From Ciceribacter lividus (GTDB taxonomy: Bacteria > Pseudomonadota > Alphaproteobacteria > Rhizobiales > Rhizobiaceae), in NCBI RefSeq assembly GCF_003337715.1, contig NZ_QPIX01000012.1, positions 62,001-126,000 on the forward strand: 64,000 nt of DNA, written 5' to 3'. Numbering within the stretch: position 1 is the first letter of the stretch; every line of letters starts with the position of its first letter. The notes under the pieces are model-generated. The model did no database searches. It was not told the origin of the DNA and was given only the letters and a program-made list of their open reading frames with translations. The translations under genes and the position numbers were made by a program. Positions 1-8,680 of the stretch are shown one piece after another.

Positions 1-510
1 TTCCGGGTCCTGCGGAGGAAACTCGCCGGTGTCGATCCCATCCCTGATAATCGAGGTAATCACCTCGTCGAGGCGGGTGACATGCGCGTCGACGACCGGC
101 CACTCCTCCTCGATGGCGACAACCACCATCTCGTGGACCTTCTCCTGATCGAGCATCGTCTCGACCGTCATGTTGTGCATCGCATGGCCGTACCGACGGA
201 GCCTTTCCTCCGCACTGACCGGCAGACGAGCAATCGCCAGGGCGGCTTCATAGCCGGCATCCAGCATGCGCTTCGCCAAAGCCTGGTGAATTTCGGCCTT
301 CGACGAGAAGAACCGGTAGACGTTTGCCGGCGACATGCCGAGGTCCTTCGCGATATCGGCGACATTGGTCTTGTAGTAGCCGTAGTGGCGGAACAGCCGT
401 TCCGCCGCATCAAGGATGCGCGTGACGTTTTCGTGCCGGGCGTTTTCTACCGTGGAATCGGCGGGTTCGGGCATCTGCTGCGCCTTGAAGTTACGAGTGA
501 CGTTTTTCAT
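1..510 (-). CDS. TetR/AcrR family transcriptional regulator, partial
   Basis: The reading frame begins at the ATG at 508-510 and runs off the left edge of the window, giving 170 codons without the C-terminus. The N-terminal part shows the TetR DNA-binding pattern: a helix (ARILDAAERLFRHYGY type) followed by TNVADIAKDLGMSPANVYRFF, the helix-turn-helix. The rest would be the ligand-binding helical domain. It is transcribed divergently from the small lipoprotein gene at 692, with about 180 bases between them that could hold its operator, although I see no convincing palindrome. Family assignment is firm; the ligand and target are unknown. Confidence 0.85.
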   Translation of the reverse strand, partial: MKNVTRNFKAQQMPEPADSTVENARHENVTRILDAAERLFRHYGYYKTNVADIAKDLGMSPANVYRFFSSKAEIHQALAKRMLDAGYEAALAIARLPVSAEERLRRYGHAMHNMTVETMLDQEKVHEMVVVAIEEEWPVVDAHVTRLDEVITSIIRDGIDTGEFPPQDPE

Positions 511-691
511 ATTTCGTCAGTCGTAAGACAACAATACCCATCTGTCAACATCGGATCCCCGACACGCCGCGCGCAACAAGACCGGTCATGCGGCGGCGCG
601 ACTTGCCGGCGTCGGCCGAAATGTCGCGGAACATCCTTGCGGTGACGCCGTTGGTGGCGTTAGCTAAGGCGATCATTCAAGGAGAACAGGC

Positions 692-967
692 ATGCGAAGA
701 GCCATTGCCGTTTTGACTGCGGTCGTGCTTTCGTCCTGTACGGCGACGCCGCACCTCGGCGGTCCGCGACTGGAGCCCGTGCCGGGCAGCATCACCTATG
801 GCGGGCAGCCCCGCACGAAACTGACGAAGGCGCCGGTCGGCAGCACCTTCGAACACCGTTTTGAGGACCGGTTCGGCCGGACCGTCATCGAGGTCTACCG
901 TATCGAACCGGACAGGAGCCTCACGATCATCAGGCGCTATGTCAGAGCCATCTTCCCGGACTTCTGA
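692..967 (+). CDS. Small predicted lipoprotein, function unknown
   Basis: A 91-residue protein starts at an ATG preceded by AAGGAG at a good distance. The N-terminus has two Arg, a short hydrophobic stretch and a lipobox-like LSSC near residue 16, so it is probably a lipoprotein of the cell envelope. The mature part is hydrophilic and ends in [12 protein letters not shown]. The last 29 bases overlap the start of the glycosylase gene, which suggests translational coupling. I do not recognise a family. Confidence 0.6.
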   Translation: MRRAIAVLTAVVLSSCTATPHLGGPRLEPVPGSITYGGQPRTKLTKAPVGSTFEHRFEDRFGRTVIEVYRIEPDRSLTIIRRYVRAIFPDF

Positions 968-1556
968 GCCGCAGTTCCCATCGCCGGAAGAACAAGACCT
1001 CGACGGCTTCTTCGATCGCAGCGCCGTCGATGTCGCGCGGGATCTCATCGGGGCGATGCTCACACTCGAGGGCGTCGGCGGCACCATAGTCGAAACGGAG
1101 GCCTACGAACCCGACGATCCGGCCTCGCACAGTTTCAGCGGCGAGACGCCGCGCAACCGTTCGATGTTCGGCCCGGCCGGCCACGTCTACGTCTATCGTT
1201 CCTATGGAATTCACTGGTGCCTCAACGTCGTCTGCCGTCCGGCAAGTGCCGTCCTGATCCGGGCAATCGAGCCTGCCTGGAACATTGAGAAGATGCAGAT
1301 GCGGCGCGGCCGAAGCGACCTCGGGGACCTTTGTGCCGGTCCGGGCCGGCTGTGCCAGGCACTGGCGGTCACGCGGGACCACGACGGCCTACCCCTGCTC
1401 TCCCCACCCTTCGGCTTTGCGTTACCGGCAGGGCGGCTGCCGGTCGCGGTCGGCAGGAGAATAGGCATCACCAAAGCAGTCGAACGGCCATGGCGCTTCG
1501 GGCTCGCGGGATCATCCTTCCTGAGCCGGAAGTTTCCGGACTTGCCTTCCCGCTAG
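939..1556 (+). CDS. mpg: DNA-3-methyladenine glycosylase (AAG/MPG family)
   Basis: A 205-residue protein of the alkyladenine DNA glycosylase family, which excises 3-methyladenine and related alkylated bases in base-excision repair. Family landmarks are visible in order: RDLIGAML near the N-terminus, [19 protein letters not shown] with the catalytic Glu, [35 protein letters not shown] and [12 protein letters not shown]. Length is normal for the bacterial family. The ATG at 939 lies inside the preceding lipoprotein gene; an earlier in-frame start at 861 would add residues that look like antiframe sequence. Confidence 0.9.
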   Translation: MSEPSSRTSEPQFPSPEEQDLDGFFDRSAVDVARDLIGAMLTLEGVGGTIVETEAYEPDDPASHSFSGETPRNRSMFGPAGHVYVYRSYGIHWCLNVVCRPASAVLIRAIEPAWNIEKMQMRRGRSDLGDLCAGPGRLCQALAVTRDHDGLPLLSPPFGFALPAGRLPVAVGRRIGITKAVERPWRFGLAGSSFLSRKFPDLPSR

Positions 1557-1574
1557 TCCGGTCCCGCCGTCCCA

Positions 1575-2630
1575 TCAGCCGGCTGGTTGCAGCAGGCGCA
1601 CTACGTTGCCAGAGCCGAGCGATACGCACGTATCCCCGCGGATGGCAGAGATGGCTTCGAGGTCATAGGCTTCGCCCGAAACGACCAGGCGTTTGGCGGA
1701 AATGAGGACGGGAAGCACCCCACCGCCAGCCACCCGAATCTCAGCCCTTTCGGAACTGTAGCCGCCCTGCTGCTGGAGCAGTTCCAATCGGCGCTTGCGA
1801 CCTGCGCTGTCGACGGCCACGCCGCTTTCCAGCATCTTGCAACCGTCAAGTTCCGCCCAGGAACGTCCGACCAGATCCAGATAGGACTGGTTCACCCTTA
1901 TGAAGCGGGAGTCCTGATATCCCGTCGTGGATACCGAGAAGGCAATGGGCGCTGTGTCAAAGAGGGTCTCGTCGATGACTTTCTGCAAGCCCGCAGGGAT
2001 GTCCCGCCTGCCAATTGTCGGGGTCGAAACCGCGGTCAAATGGCCTTTGCTGCCGGTGAGCAGAAACTCGTCCCTGAGGACGGCCACCATCCTCCAGGTG
2101 TCCGCCTCCATAAAGAGGGGCCTGTGCGCCTCCCCAACCTCGGCCAGGGACCGCGGCACAGAGCCGGCCGCCCGACACAGGCGCAACCGCTCCGCCGGCT
2201 CTTCCGTCTTGATGGCACGTGAGTTCAGCACTTCTAGCGTCAACTGGCGAGCGATCCGGTAGCCTTGATCGAGCAGGTCGTTCCGAACCTTGTTTGCAGC
2301 GGACGCATGCCCCGTCGCATCGAACGGCGTGTCGAACAGCTCCTGCAAAATGCGCCAGACGTCCTGTTCGCCGGCCGGCGTCCACGCCCTCGCCTTCCCG
2401 AGCGCCGGCGCGCAGCGCACGATGGCAAAGGCCGTCGCAGCCGGCAAGCGGTCGCAATCGACCTCATCGAGGAGATCGTCGTTCAACCGTTTCCCGACAA
2501 GACGCAAAGGAGCTCCGTTGTCGTCCAGATAGAGGGAAACTTCGATGACATCGTCGGAGAGGTGCAACCAGGGATGATCTGCCCGGAATTGTGCGAGCGC
2601 ATGTCTGTCGAAAACAATGACGGTATTCAT
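1575..2630 (-). CDS. PAS-domain protein, function unknown
   Basis: A 351-residue protein starts at the ATG at 2628-2630 after GGGCAGGA; upstream in-frame codons are rejected because they are Ser/Arg-rich and lack a ribosome site. The C-terminal third contains a PAS-like segment, with residues such as FIRVNQSYLDLVGRSWAELDG followed by SERAEIRVAGGGVLPVLISAKRL, resembling a PAS core that senses a small ligand. No kinase, GGDEF or DNA-binding output domain follows. The N-terminal two thirds is unfamiliar. It converges on the glycosylase gene with only 18 bases between them. A signalling or sensory role is an inference. Confidence 0.6.
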   Translation of the reverse strand: MNTVIVFDRHALAQFRADHPWLHLSDDVIEVSLYLDDNGAPLRLVGKRLNDDLLDEVDCDRLPAATAFAIVRCAPALGKARAWTPAGEQDVWRILQELFDTPFDATGHASAANKVRNDLLDQGYRIARQLTLEVLNSRAIKTEEPAERLRLCRAAGSVPRSLAEVGEAHRPLFMEADTWRMVAVLRDEFLLTGSKGHLTAVSTPTIGRRDIPAGLQKVIDETLFDTAPIAFSVSTTGYQDSRFIRVNQSYLDLVGRSWAELDGCKMLESGVAVDSAGRKRRLELLQQQGGYSSERAEIRVAGGGVLPVLISAKRLVVSGEAYDLEAISAIRGDTCVSLGSGNVVRLLQPAG

Positions 2631-3010
2631 TCCTGCCCAAACAGTCCCGAAGAGTTTCGCCGCAGCAATAGATGGGGACGACCCGGCGGCAAACCAGCCC
2701 TCCCTTGATCTACTTACGAATACGCTACGAAAGGAAAAGCTGAAATTAGACGTTCTGCGTACCGCGTGGACTCGCATCATCACCCCCACATTCCGCAAGC
2801 TAATGATCTATATGAAAAATTTCCCCACACACACGAGGTAATGAGAATACGACCTTTTTTGGTGCATCCCACCAAACGCATGGCTCCACCGAAAGGAGAC
2901 GACCCCGGAGGACAATTTGCCGCTTTTATGTGCAGGTCAGCAATTCAAGTATCCGCTGAACCATAAGGCTGCCGAAGCCAAGGCTCTGCCGCACAGCGGT
3001 GGACTGAACG
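2631..3010. other. Intergenic stretch, no gene seen
   Basis: No convincing coding frame lies in these 380 bases. The part from about 2700 to 2860 is AT-richer than its surroundings and could hold the promoter of the PAS gene. A small perfect hairpin, TTTGGTG at 2858-2864 and CACCAAA at 2870-2876, is present. It is preceded on the plus strand by a T run rather than followed by one, so it is not a standard terminator. Confidence 0.5.
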
Positions 3011-3787
3011 TCAACGGCCGTCGAGTCCCGTCGCCTTGTTCAGGATCGCAATCTCGTTCGCCGTCAGGCGACGGACGTCGCCTTTCGGCAGGTCGCCAAG
3101 CTCGACGTCACCGATCGCCACGCGGACAAGGCGCAGGCACTCGACGCCGATCGACTCCAGCATCCGACGGATCTGACGGTTGCGCCCTTCCTCCAGCCTC
3201 ACCTCGAGCCAGGTGTTCTTTTCCCCCTGACGGATGATCCGGACCGAAGCGGCACGCCATGTCTCCCCCTCCACCGGCACGCCAGTCTCCAGCTGCCTGA
3301 CCTGGCGGTCGTCGAGGCGCCCGCCGACTTGCACGTGGTAGATCTTGGGCACGTGGGTCGCCGGGTCCAGAAGGCGCTGGGAAAACACCGTATCATTGGT
3401 GAAAAGCAGCAAGCCTTCGCTCGCCTTGTCGAGCCGCCCGACAGGGGAGAGAAAGCCGAATCCCGCATCCTTGAGGCAGGAATAGACCGTCTCCCTGCCC
3501 TCCGGATCGTCCCTGGTGGTGACCAGGCCACGCGGCTTGTTCAGCATCACATAGGTCTTTTCTTCCGCAGCAATCGGTCGGCCGTCGACCTCAATGCGAT
3601 CCGACCGGATATCCACCCAGGTCTCGAAATCGGTGACGGGCTTGCCGCCGATCGAGATCCGCCCTTCCGCCAGCAGCCTTTCCGCCTGGGTGCGGGAACA
3701 ATAGCCGAGCTTTGAAAGCGCGCGGGTGATCGTAACCCGGTTGCCTGTTCCGCCTTTTGCCGATCTTGCCACGAGTGGTTTCCGCAC
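3011..3787 (-). CDS. rRNA pseudouridine synthase (RsuA/RluB/E/F family)
   Basis: A 258-residue protein with an N-terminal S4 RNA-binding domain (ITRALSKLGYCSRTQAERLLAEGRI, about residues 20-60) followed by the RsuA-type catalytic domain. The catalytic motif GRLDKASEGLLLF carries the active-site Asp, and the C-terminal EGRNRQIRRMLESIGVECLRLVRVAIGDVELG block is diagnostic. It would isomerise uridine in ribosomal RNA in the cytoplasm. The sequence does not allow RluB, RluE or RluF to be separated. It is unrelated to the neighbouring C1 cluster and separated from it by a repeat element. Confidence 0.88.
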   Translation of the reverse strand: MRKPLVARSAKGGTGNRVTITRALSKLGYCSRTQAERLLAEGRISIGGKPVTDFETWVDIRSDRIEVDGRPIAAEEKTYVMLNKPRGLVTTRDDPEGRETVYSCLKDAGFGFLSPVGRLDKASEGLLLFTNDTVFSQRLLDPATHVPKIYHVQVGGRLDDRQVRQLETGVPVEGETWRAASVRIIRQGEKNTWLEVRLEEGRNRQIRRMLESIGVECLRLVRVAIGDVELGDLPKGDVRRLTANEIAILNKATGLDGR

Positions 3788-3839
3788 CGGTTCGAAGTTG
3801 TTCGGACTTACCGCCGTGACGGATCACGACGACAAATAC

Positions 3840-4099
3840 CAAGTCTCGATGATATGAACCGATTGCGTGGGACCGGAGGCGTCCGTCCGGCGCGAAGCAT
3901 ACCGCAGAGCGATGCCGCAGCATCGCGCGAGGATTGCGACAAAGCCGGCGGGCGAAATCCGGCCCATCCGAAGGACCGGGCGATTTTGCTCCCCGGTCGT
4001 CGTCAAAAATCCTCACCGGACCGTAAGGTCCGATTGCGGTTTTCTCCTGGCCGGAAACCAAAATCGTCCGGCGCAATCGGTTCATATCATCGAGACTTG
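3840..4099. repeat. 260-bp element bounded by 28-bp perfect inverted repeats
   Basis: The 28 bases at 3840-3867 (CAAGTCTCGATG...GATTGCG) are the exact reverse complement of 4072-4099. The core CCGATTGCG occurs again at 4030-4038, where it can pair with CGCAATCGG at 4072-4080 around an inner GGTTTTC/GGAAACC stem. No credible protein is encoded inside. The element fills the gap between the pseudouridine synthase gene and the end of fhcC. It looks like a non-autonomous mobile or palindromic intergenic repeat, but no clear target-site duplication is visible. Confidence 0.75.
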
Positions 4100-4158
4100 T
4101 TATAAAGGCCATTGATCGAACAGCGCGACAAGTCAAGCAAGAGGTTCGGATGGAAAGC

Positions 4159-4974
4159 TCACCGTCCGCGGCGAAACAGGATCTCGCCCTTGCCGAGCAC
4201 TGCATTGTCACCGCAGATGCGGGTCGGTGCAGTTCCCAGCAACGGCTTGTCGAGGATCTTCTCCGCCATCAGGAAGCGGTCGAACAGACCGGAGAAGGCG
4301 ATATCGGCATTTCCGCAATCGACGAAGGTCGGCGAGAGCACCTCCGGTCGCCGATCGAGGAGCAGCGAACCCCGTTTCATGAGATAGCCCGGCATGACGC
4401 CGACCCGCCCGGTCACGACGATGGTTCCGGCAATCATGCCGAGCCCGAGATGATCGCCGCATCCCTTGAGCACCGCGATCAATCCGCGCCGCATCCTTTC
4501 GCCGGCGCGATGCCCGGCTTTGCCACGCACGACGATCGTTCCGCCGCTCACACCCTGCAGCTCACCTGCCAACGGAGCACCGAGGCGATCACCGACATTG
4601 CCCGCCACCTTGATGCGGCCGCCAGAGAGACCAGAACCGAGTTCCTCGCCGGCGTTGCCTTCGATGACCAGCGTACCGCCGCCCATTGTCCGGCCCGCCC
4701 TGAAGCCGACATCACCGACGACCCGGACACTGCCGGACGTCATGCCCGCGCCGACCTGATCGAAGCGCCGCGATCCTCCGTCAAAGACGAGGGACGATGC
4801 ATCCTTGCCCGTTATCCTGAAGAGGTCGCCGACCCTGATGCCGGTCCGCGTCGTTCCGACCGGAAGGGCGGCGATCTCCGACACCGGCTGACCTGCCAAA
4901 CGATCCGGAACGAGCGCGGATAGATCGAGCCTTTCCCCGGGTTCCGCGAGAAGCGTAAACGTCAGCGGCTTCAT
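4159..4974 (-). CDS. fhcC: Formyltransferase/hydrolase complex subunit C
   Basis: A 271-residue protein matching FhcC, the relative of archaeal formylmethanofuran dehydrogenase subunit C. Most of its length is a run of Gly-rich turns (for example MTSGSVRVVGDVGFRAG, MGGGTLVIEGNAGEELGSGL, MRRGLIAVLKGCGDHLG) typical of the right-handed beta-helix fold shared with glutamate-synthase alpha C-termini. In methylotrophs FhcABCD transfers the formyl group from H4MPT to methanofuran and hydrolyses it to formate. Its ATG overlaps the fhcD stop as ATGA. It is the last gene of the fhcBADC operon. Confidence 0.93.
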   Translation of the reverse strand: MKPLTFTLLAEPGERLDLSALVPDRLAGQPVSEIAALPVGTTRTGIRVGDLFRITGKDASSLVFDGGSRRFDQVGAGMTSGSVRVVGDVGFRAGRTMGGGTLVIEGNAGEELGSGLSGGRIKVAGNVGDRLGAPLAGELQGVSGGTIVVRGKAGHRAGERMRRGLIAVLKGCGDHLGLGMIAGTIVVTGRVGVMPGYLMKRGSLLLDRRPEVLSPTFVDCGNADIAFSGLFDRFLMAEKILDKPLLGTAPTRICGDNAVLGKGEILFRRGR

Positions 4975-5879
4975 GGCAGCAGCTCCTTGAGGTGGTAATG
5001 GAACTTGCCGAGCTTGCCGCCGTAATTGCCGGCGCTGATCCTGAGTGCCCCTTGTTTCGGTCCGAGCTTGACGACGGCCTTCAGTCCCGCACGCATCGCG
5101 TCCGCGACGGCATCGCTGGTCTCGCCGTCGATCACGATCTCCAGCACTGCGTTGGTGCCGGCATCGAGCGCCGTCTTCACCGCTCCCTTGAGCGTCGGCG
5201 CAAAAGCGTCGTTGGTCGACGCCATCATCCCCTTGTACTTACCGCCGACCTTCGAGCCGGAACGCACGATCCCGCCCGGAAAGGGCATGATGACGCCCGG
5301 AACCTTCTCAATGGCGGCAACGGCGGTCTCCGCGGCCCTGAGAGCCTTTGCCCAGTCGGCAGCGAGAAGCAGCATGTTGCCGCCGCCCACCGCCTGCTTG
5401 GTCAGCCCCGTCGTGGCCTCGCAGAGGAACTCCCCGTCCATCACGGGGACACGCCAGTAGTGCTTGCCGCCGAACTTCTTGGATATCTGCCAGCCGTCGC
5501 CGAAATAGCGGAGCGCCGAACCAAGATCGAGCGGTGCGCTGCCTTCCAGACCGGCGAAGCAGGCACTGCCAGGCGAGGTCAACACGCACTGACCCAGACG
5601 CGTTTTCAGCTGCTTCTGCAACTCGTCCGTCCCCATCGCGAACAGCATGACCCGGCAGCCGGGACGACCGTCCGGCGTCGCGGTTTCAGGCACGTCCATA
5701 TCGATGCCCGCCTCGCATCCGCATCCGATGACAGAGGTGGCAAAGCCGGTCATGGTGATCGCCGCCTGACGTGCCCACTTGAGAGTGGGAGCGGTGATGA
5801 TGATGGCGGTCGCCCGCATGCCGAAGGCTTCGGCAAATGTATCGTCGATCACGACGCCATTGCGGATCAGCTGTTGCAT
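4971..5879 (-). CDS. fhcD: Formylmethanofuran:H4MPT formyltransferase (Fhc subunit D)
   Basis: A 302-residue homolog of archaeal Ftr. It carries the conserved opening IDDTFAEAFGMRATAIIITA, the CGCEAGID segment, and the Ftr-type GGNMLLLA and KVGGKYKGMMASTNDAF blocks. It exchanges the formyl group between formyl-H4MPT and methanofuran. The start ATG at 5877-5879 has GGAGG six bases or fewer upstream and lies 13 bases inside fhcA. Gene order B-A-D-C is the usual one in methylotrophic Proteobacteria. Confidence 0.95.
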   Translation of the reverse strand: MQQLIRNGVVIDDTFAEAFGMRATAIIITAPTLKWARQAAITMTGFATSVIGCGCEAGIDMDVPETATPDGRPGCRVMLFAMGTDELQKQLKTRLGQCVLTSPGSACFAGLEGSAPLDLGSALRYFGDGWQISKKFGGKHYWRVPVMDGEFLCEATTGLTKQAVGGGNMLLLAADWAKALRAAETAVAAIEKVPGVIMPFPGGIVRSGSKVGGKYKGMMASTNDAFAPTLKGAVKTALDAGTNAVLEIVIDGETSDAVADAMRAGLKAVVKLGPKQGALRISAGNYGGKLGKFHYHLKELLP

Positions 5880-7498
5880 GGAACCTCCGCAAAGGCATCG
5901 GTGCGGGCGATTGCCGTCTCCGGAAACGTGAACCAGTCGAGGCCGAGCCCGTAGCGGCTTTCGAAATAGTCGCCGAGCCGGCGGGTCATCGCCGTATCAG
6001 GAGTGGGGTTGAGGCGGAGCGCCTTGCCCCACCGATAGTGGGTCACGACGCCATCCTCGACGACGAGCTCGCCGTTCTTGAACACCAGCGCCGCCTCGCG
6101 GAACATCCTGGCGATGTCCTTGCCCCTTCTATAGACCGCAACGTCGGCTATGGAACCGGGGCCGAGATGGCCACGATCCTTGAACCCGAGGAGCCTCGCC
6201 GGCGCGGCTCGGGTCATGATGGCAATCTCGTCGAACGTGTATTCACGCGCGATCGAAGACAGCGTCGAGTGCTTCAGCGCCGCCTGGTTGAGCTTTTCCG
6301 ATTGGATGTCCCGCGCCTCGCGGCTCATCAGGAGTTCGAAAAGCTCCGGATAGGTGGTGAACGGCGCACCGTTCGGATGATCCGTCGTGAAGAACACGCG
6401 CCAGGGATCGGTAATCAGCAGGAAGAGTTCGAGCCCGATCGCCCATTGCAGCGAGCCGTAATAATCCTGCCTGTAGCGGTAGGGAACGATCCCCCCTCCG
6501 TTCGCATCGCCGTCATAGATGACGGATTTGCGCGGGCTCGCGTGGCCGACGGCCGAGAATTGACGGATGACGTCCGCGGAGATCGTCACCGTCTGGCCGA
6601 ACATCACCTGACCGACGTCGATGGTGACCTCGGGGTTTCCGTTGACGAGTTCGGCGAGACGGGCCGCCTCAGAGGAGAAGCCGCGTTTCCCTTCGGTCCC
6701 GTAGCCGTAGAACTGCAGGTGCGCCAAATGCAGCCGTTCCCCCTCGGCGGCGTTGATCGTCTCGGCCGCCGTCGCGGCGTTTCCGGGGATGCCGAGATTG
6801 TTGGCATGAACGTGGAGCGGATGCGGAATGCCGAGGCGGCCGACGGCCGCCTGCAGGGTCTTGACGATCCTGCGCGAGCTGACCCCGTAGGCCGGCACCA
6901 CATCGTCGAAGGAGAAGGCGCGAACGTTTTCCTTGAAGGCCGCAGCACCGCCAGCATTGATGACCTTCACACCCAGTGATCGGGAAGACGAGACGGTCCA
7001 GGCGACGTAGTCGTCGATCATCGCCGCCGGCGCATCGTCCCGGATCATTGAAAGAAGGAAATCGTCATTGCCGAGGATCGCAAGCGTCGCCTTGTCGATG
7101 ATCGGGATATCTGCAAGCTCCAGATGGGTGTGGAGTGCGTTGAGCGGGTTCATCGCCGGCTCGACCACCGTGGTAAAGCCCATCTGCGCATAGAGCGTCC
7201 CGGTCCGGAAGGTCGACCAGCCGGCGTTCGAAAGCGGGGTGTGCTGAGGGCGCGCCTGATGTGCGCGATGGTGCTCGGGCAGCAGCAGACGCGCCGTGTT
7301 CACATTGCCACCACCGACATGGGAATGAATGTCGATCGCCCCGGCCATCACCACGCAGCCGGAAACGTCGAAGGTCTTGTCGGCACGTCGGCCTTCCGGC
7401 TTCTCGACGATCAATCCATCGCAAATCCACAGGTCCCGCCGGCGGCTTTCACCGTTCACCGGGTCGACGACCTCTCCTCCCGCCAGTCGGATCAGCAC
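5867..7498 (-). CDS. fhcA: Formyltransferase/hydrolase complex subunit A (formyl-MFR hydrolase)
   Basis: A 543-residue amidohydrolase-fold protein homologous to archaeal FwdA/FmdA. The metal-binding motif DIHSH sits at about residues 56-60, followed by VGGGNVNTARLL. Further conserved parts are HPLHVHANNLGIPGN and FTTDHPNGAPFTTYPELF. This subunit hydrolyses formyl-methanofuran to formate. The start is GTG at 7496-7498, overlapping the fhcB stop at 7492. It is co-transcribed with fhcB, fhcD and fhcC. Confidence 0.95.
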   Translation of the reverse strand: MLIRLAGGEVVDPVNGESRRRDLWICDGLIVEKPEGRRADKTFDVSGCVVMAGAIDIHSHVGGGNVNTARLLLPEHHRAHQARPQHTPLSNAGWSTFRTGTLYAQMGFTTVVEPAMNPLNALHTHLELADIPIIDKATLAILGNDDFLLSMIRDDAPAAMIDDYVAWTVSSSRSLGVKVINAGGAAAFKENVRAFSFDDVVPAYGVSSRRIVKTLQAAVGRLGIPHPLHVHANNLGIPGNAATAAETINAAEGERLHLAHLQFYGYGTEGKRGFSSEAARLAELVNGNPEVTIDVGQVMFGQTVTISADVIRQFSAVGHASPRKSVIYDGDANGGGIVPYRYRQDYYGSLQWAIGLELFLLITDPWRVFFTTDHPNGAPFTTYPELFELLMSREARDIQSEKLNQAALKHSTLSSIAREYTFDEIAIMTRAAPARLLGFKDRGHLGPGSIADVAVYRRGKDIARMFREAALVFKNGELVVEDGVVTHYRWGKALRLNPTPDTAMTRRLGDYFESRYGLGLDWFTFPETAIARTDAFAEVPCNS

Positions 7499-8598
7499 GG
7501 CAGCGCCTCCTTCTCCGGCAGAGCATCCGCCAGTTCGCGGAGAACCCCGGAAACACTCGGACGATACGAGGGCGCGGACGCCTTCACGGCCGACAGCGTT
7601 CCCATACGGCTCGAATAGAAGACGCCATCGTGGTCGACACCGGCCCGTCCGACGGTGATCGTTACCGCTGCCCCGGAAACCGCAGCCTCGCCCGGAACAA
7701 AGGCGACGAGCGGCAGGCCAGGGCGATGCACCGGCTTATCGCCCTCCGCCTCAGAGATCCAGAGATGCAGGTCCGCCTCCTGTTCTGTGATCATCCGCGT
7801 CACGTCCGAGAGCTGTGGATCGTAGACCGGCTTGCCCGTACCGAAGCCGGTGCGCGGCGGAAAGCCTGTCATCCAGACCGATGCGAGCGCGAGACCCCAG
7901 GCACGATCGTCGGAGGGCAGGAAGAGACTGGTCGCGCGGCGGCTGCGATTGAGATCACCAACCAGTCCCTGCAGCATGGCGAGCGTGGAAAGCCCCTGCT
8001 GCCGACCAGAGAAGACAAAGACGGGAAATGCGGCCTTGCCGAGAGCGGCCGCCAAGTCATCAAACCCCTCGACGGCACCGATGCTCTTCCTGCCGCCGAG
8101 ACCGGCCCGCACGGCGGCGAGAACGGCGGCGAGCGGTTGGCCGGAAGCTTCGACGACGCTCGCCTTCACGCGTTTCAGCACGGCGGAGATCTCGGATGCC
8201 GTATCCTCGCGCCTTGCCCCCGATATGTGGAACCAGCGCCGCTTCTGCGAAGGCCCCAGGTCGGGACGCGCGGCATGCCAGGACAGAAGGAGTTCGTGAT
8301 GAGCGGCCGGAATTTCGCCAACGAGGACAATCAGGTCCGCCCTGCGGCGGGCTTCGAGCGGGGTCGTGAAGAAGCCGCCGTGGTCGGTGAAGAGTGCCGC
8401 CTCTTCGGCGAGTTCGCTTCCGCGAACGTGATCGTAAGTCGCTCCGACCCGTTCGGCCAGCGCGACCACACTTCGGCAACCATGAATATCCGAATCAACT
8501 GAAATAACCGGGCAGCGGCACGACACCAGAAGCTTTGCCGTCTCCTGAATTGCGGCTGTCAATGAAACTGCCTGGTTGCCTATCCACGCAACCGACAT
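7492..8598 (-). CDS. fhcB: Formyltransferase/hydrolase complex subunit B
   Basis: A 368-residue relative of the archaeal molybdopterin subunit FwdB, in the shorter form found in bacterial Fhc complexes, where it is thought to have lost the oxidoreductase function. Family features are HGCRSVVALAERVGATYDH, LIVLVGEIPAAHHELL and FFTTPLEARRRAD. The ATG at 8596-8598 is chosen; a TTG nine bases upstream is a possible alternative. It is the first gene of the fhcBADC operon, with a palindromic CTAG-containing site just upstream. Confidence 0.9.
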   Translation of the reverse strand: MSVAWIGNQAVSLTAAIQETAKLLVSCRCPVISVDSDIHGCRSVVALAERVGATYDHVRGSELAEEAALFTDHGGFFTTPLEARRRADLIVLVGEIPAAHHELLLSWHAARPDLGPSQKRRWFHISGARREDTASEISAVLKRVKASVVEASGQPLAAVLAAVRAGLGGRKSIGAVEGFDDLAAALGKAAFPVFVFSGRQQGLSTLAMLQGLVGDLNRSRRATSLFLPSDDRAWGLALASVWMTGFPPRTGFGTGKPVYDPQLSDVTRMITEQEADLHLWISEAEGDKPVHRPGLPLVAFVPGEAAVSGAAVTITVGRAGVDHDGVFYSSRMGTLSAVKASAPSYRPSVSGVLRELADALPEKEALPC

Positions 8599-8621
8599 AC
8601 CCCACAACTTTCTGGTGCCGG

Positions 8622-8640
8622 TCTAGATTCTAGCCAATTC
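8622..8640. promoter_or_regulatory. Palindromic site upstream of fhcB
   Basis: The perfect palindrome CTAGATTCTAG (8623-8633) is followed by a second ATTCT-like half at 8636-8641. The 8-mer TCTAGATT here (8622-8629) recurs at 9159-9166 in front of mptG. CTAG is usually scarce in proteobacterial DNA, so two copies in promoter positions of the same pathway suggest a shared operator. The regulator is unknown. Confidence 0.4.
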
Positions 8641-8680
8641 TCTGAGAAAGTGAACCCCCGCCCAGAAGCAAAATCGCCGA

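Noticed and set aside
82..645. 187-codon open frame at the left edge, plus strand
   Set aside because: The minus strand encodes a clear TetR helix-turn-helix in the same place; the plus frame has no homology.
2858..2876. Hairpin as a rho-independent terminator
   Set aside because: The T run precedes the stem on the plus strand and becomes an A run after it on the minus strand, so neither direction fits.
3820..4110. Target-site duplication flanking the inverted-repeat element
   Set aside because: The bases outside the two 28-base ends do not match over any useful length, so a recent transposition cannot be claimed.
3591..4211. 206-codon minus frame crossing the repeat element into the pseudouridine synthase gene
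   Set aside because: It runs across the inverted repeats and enters the synthase gene in the wrong frame.
5837..6979. 380-codon open frame opposite fhcA
   Set aside because: Antisense to a certain gene, with composition typical of reverse-frame translation.
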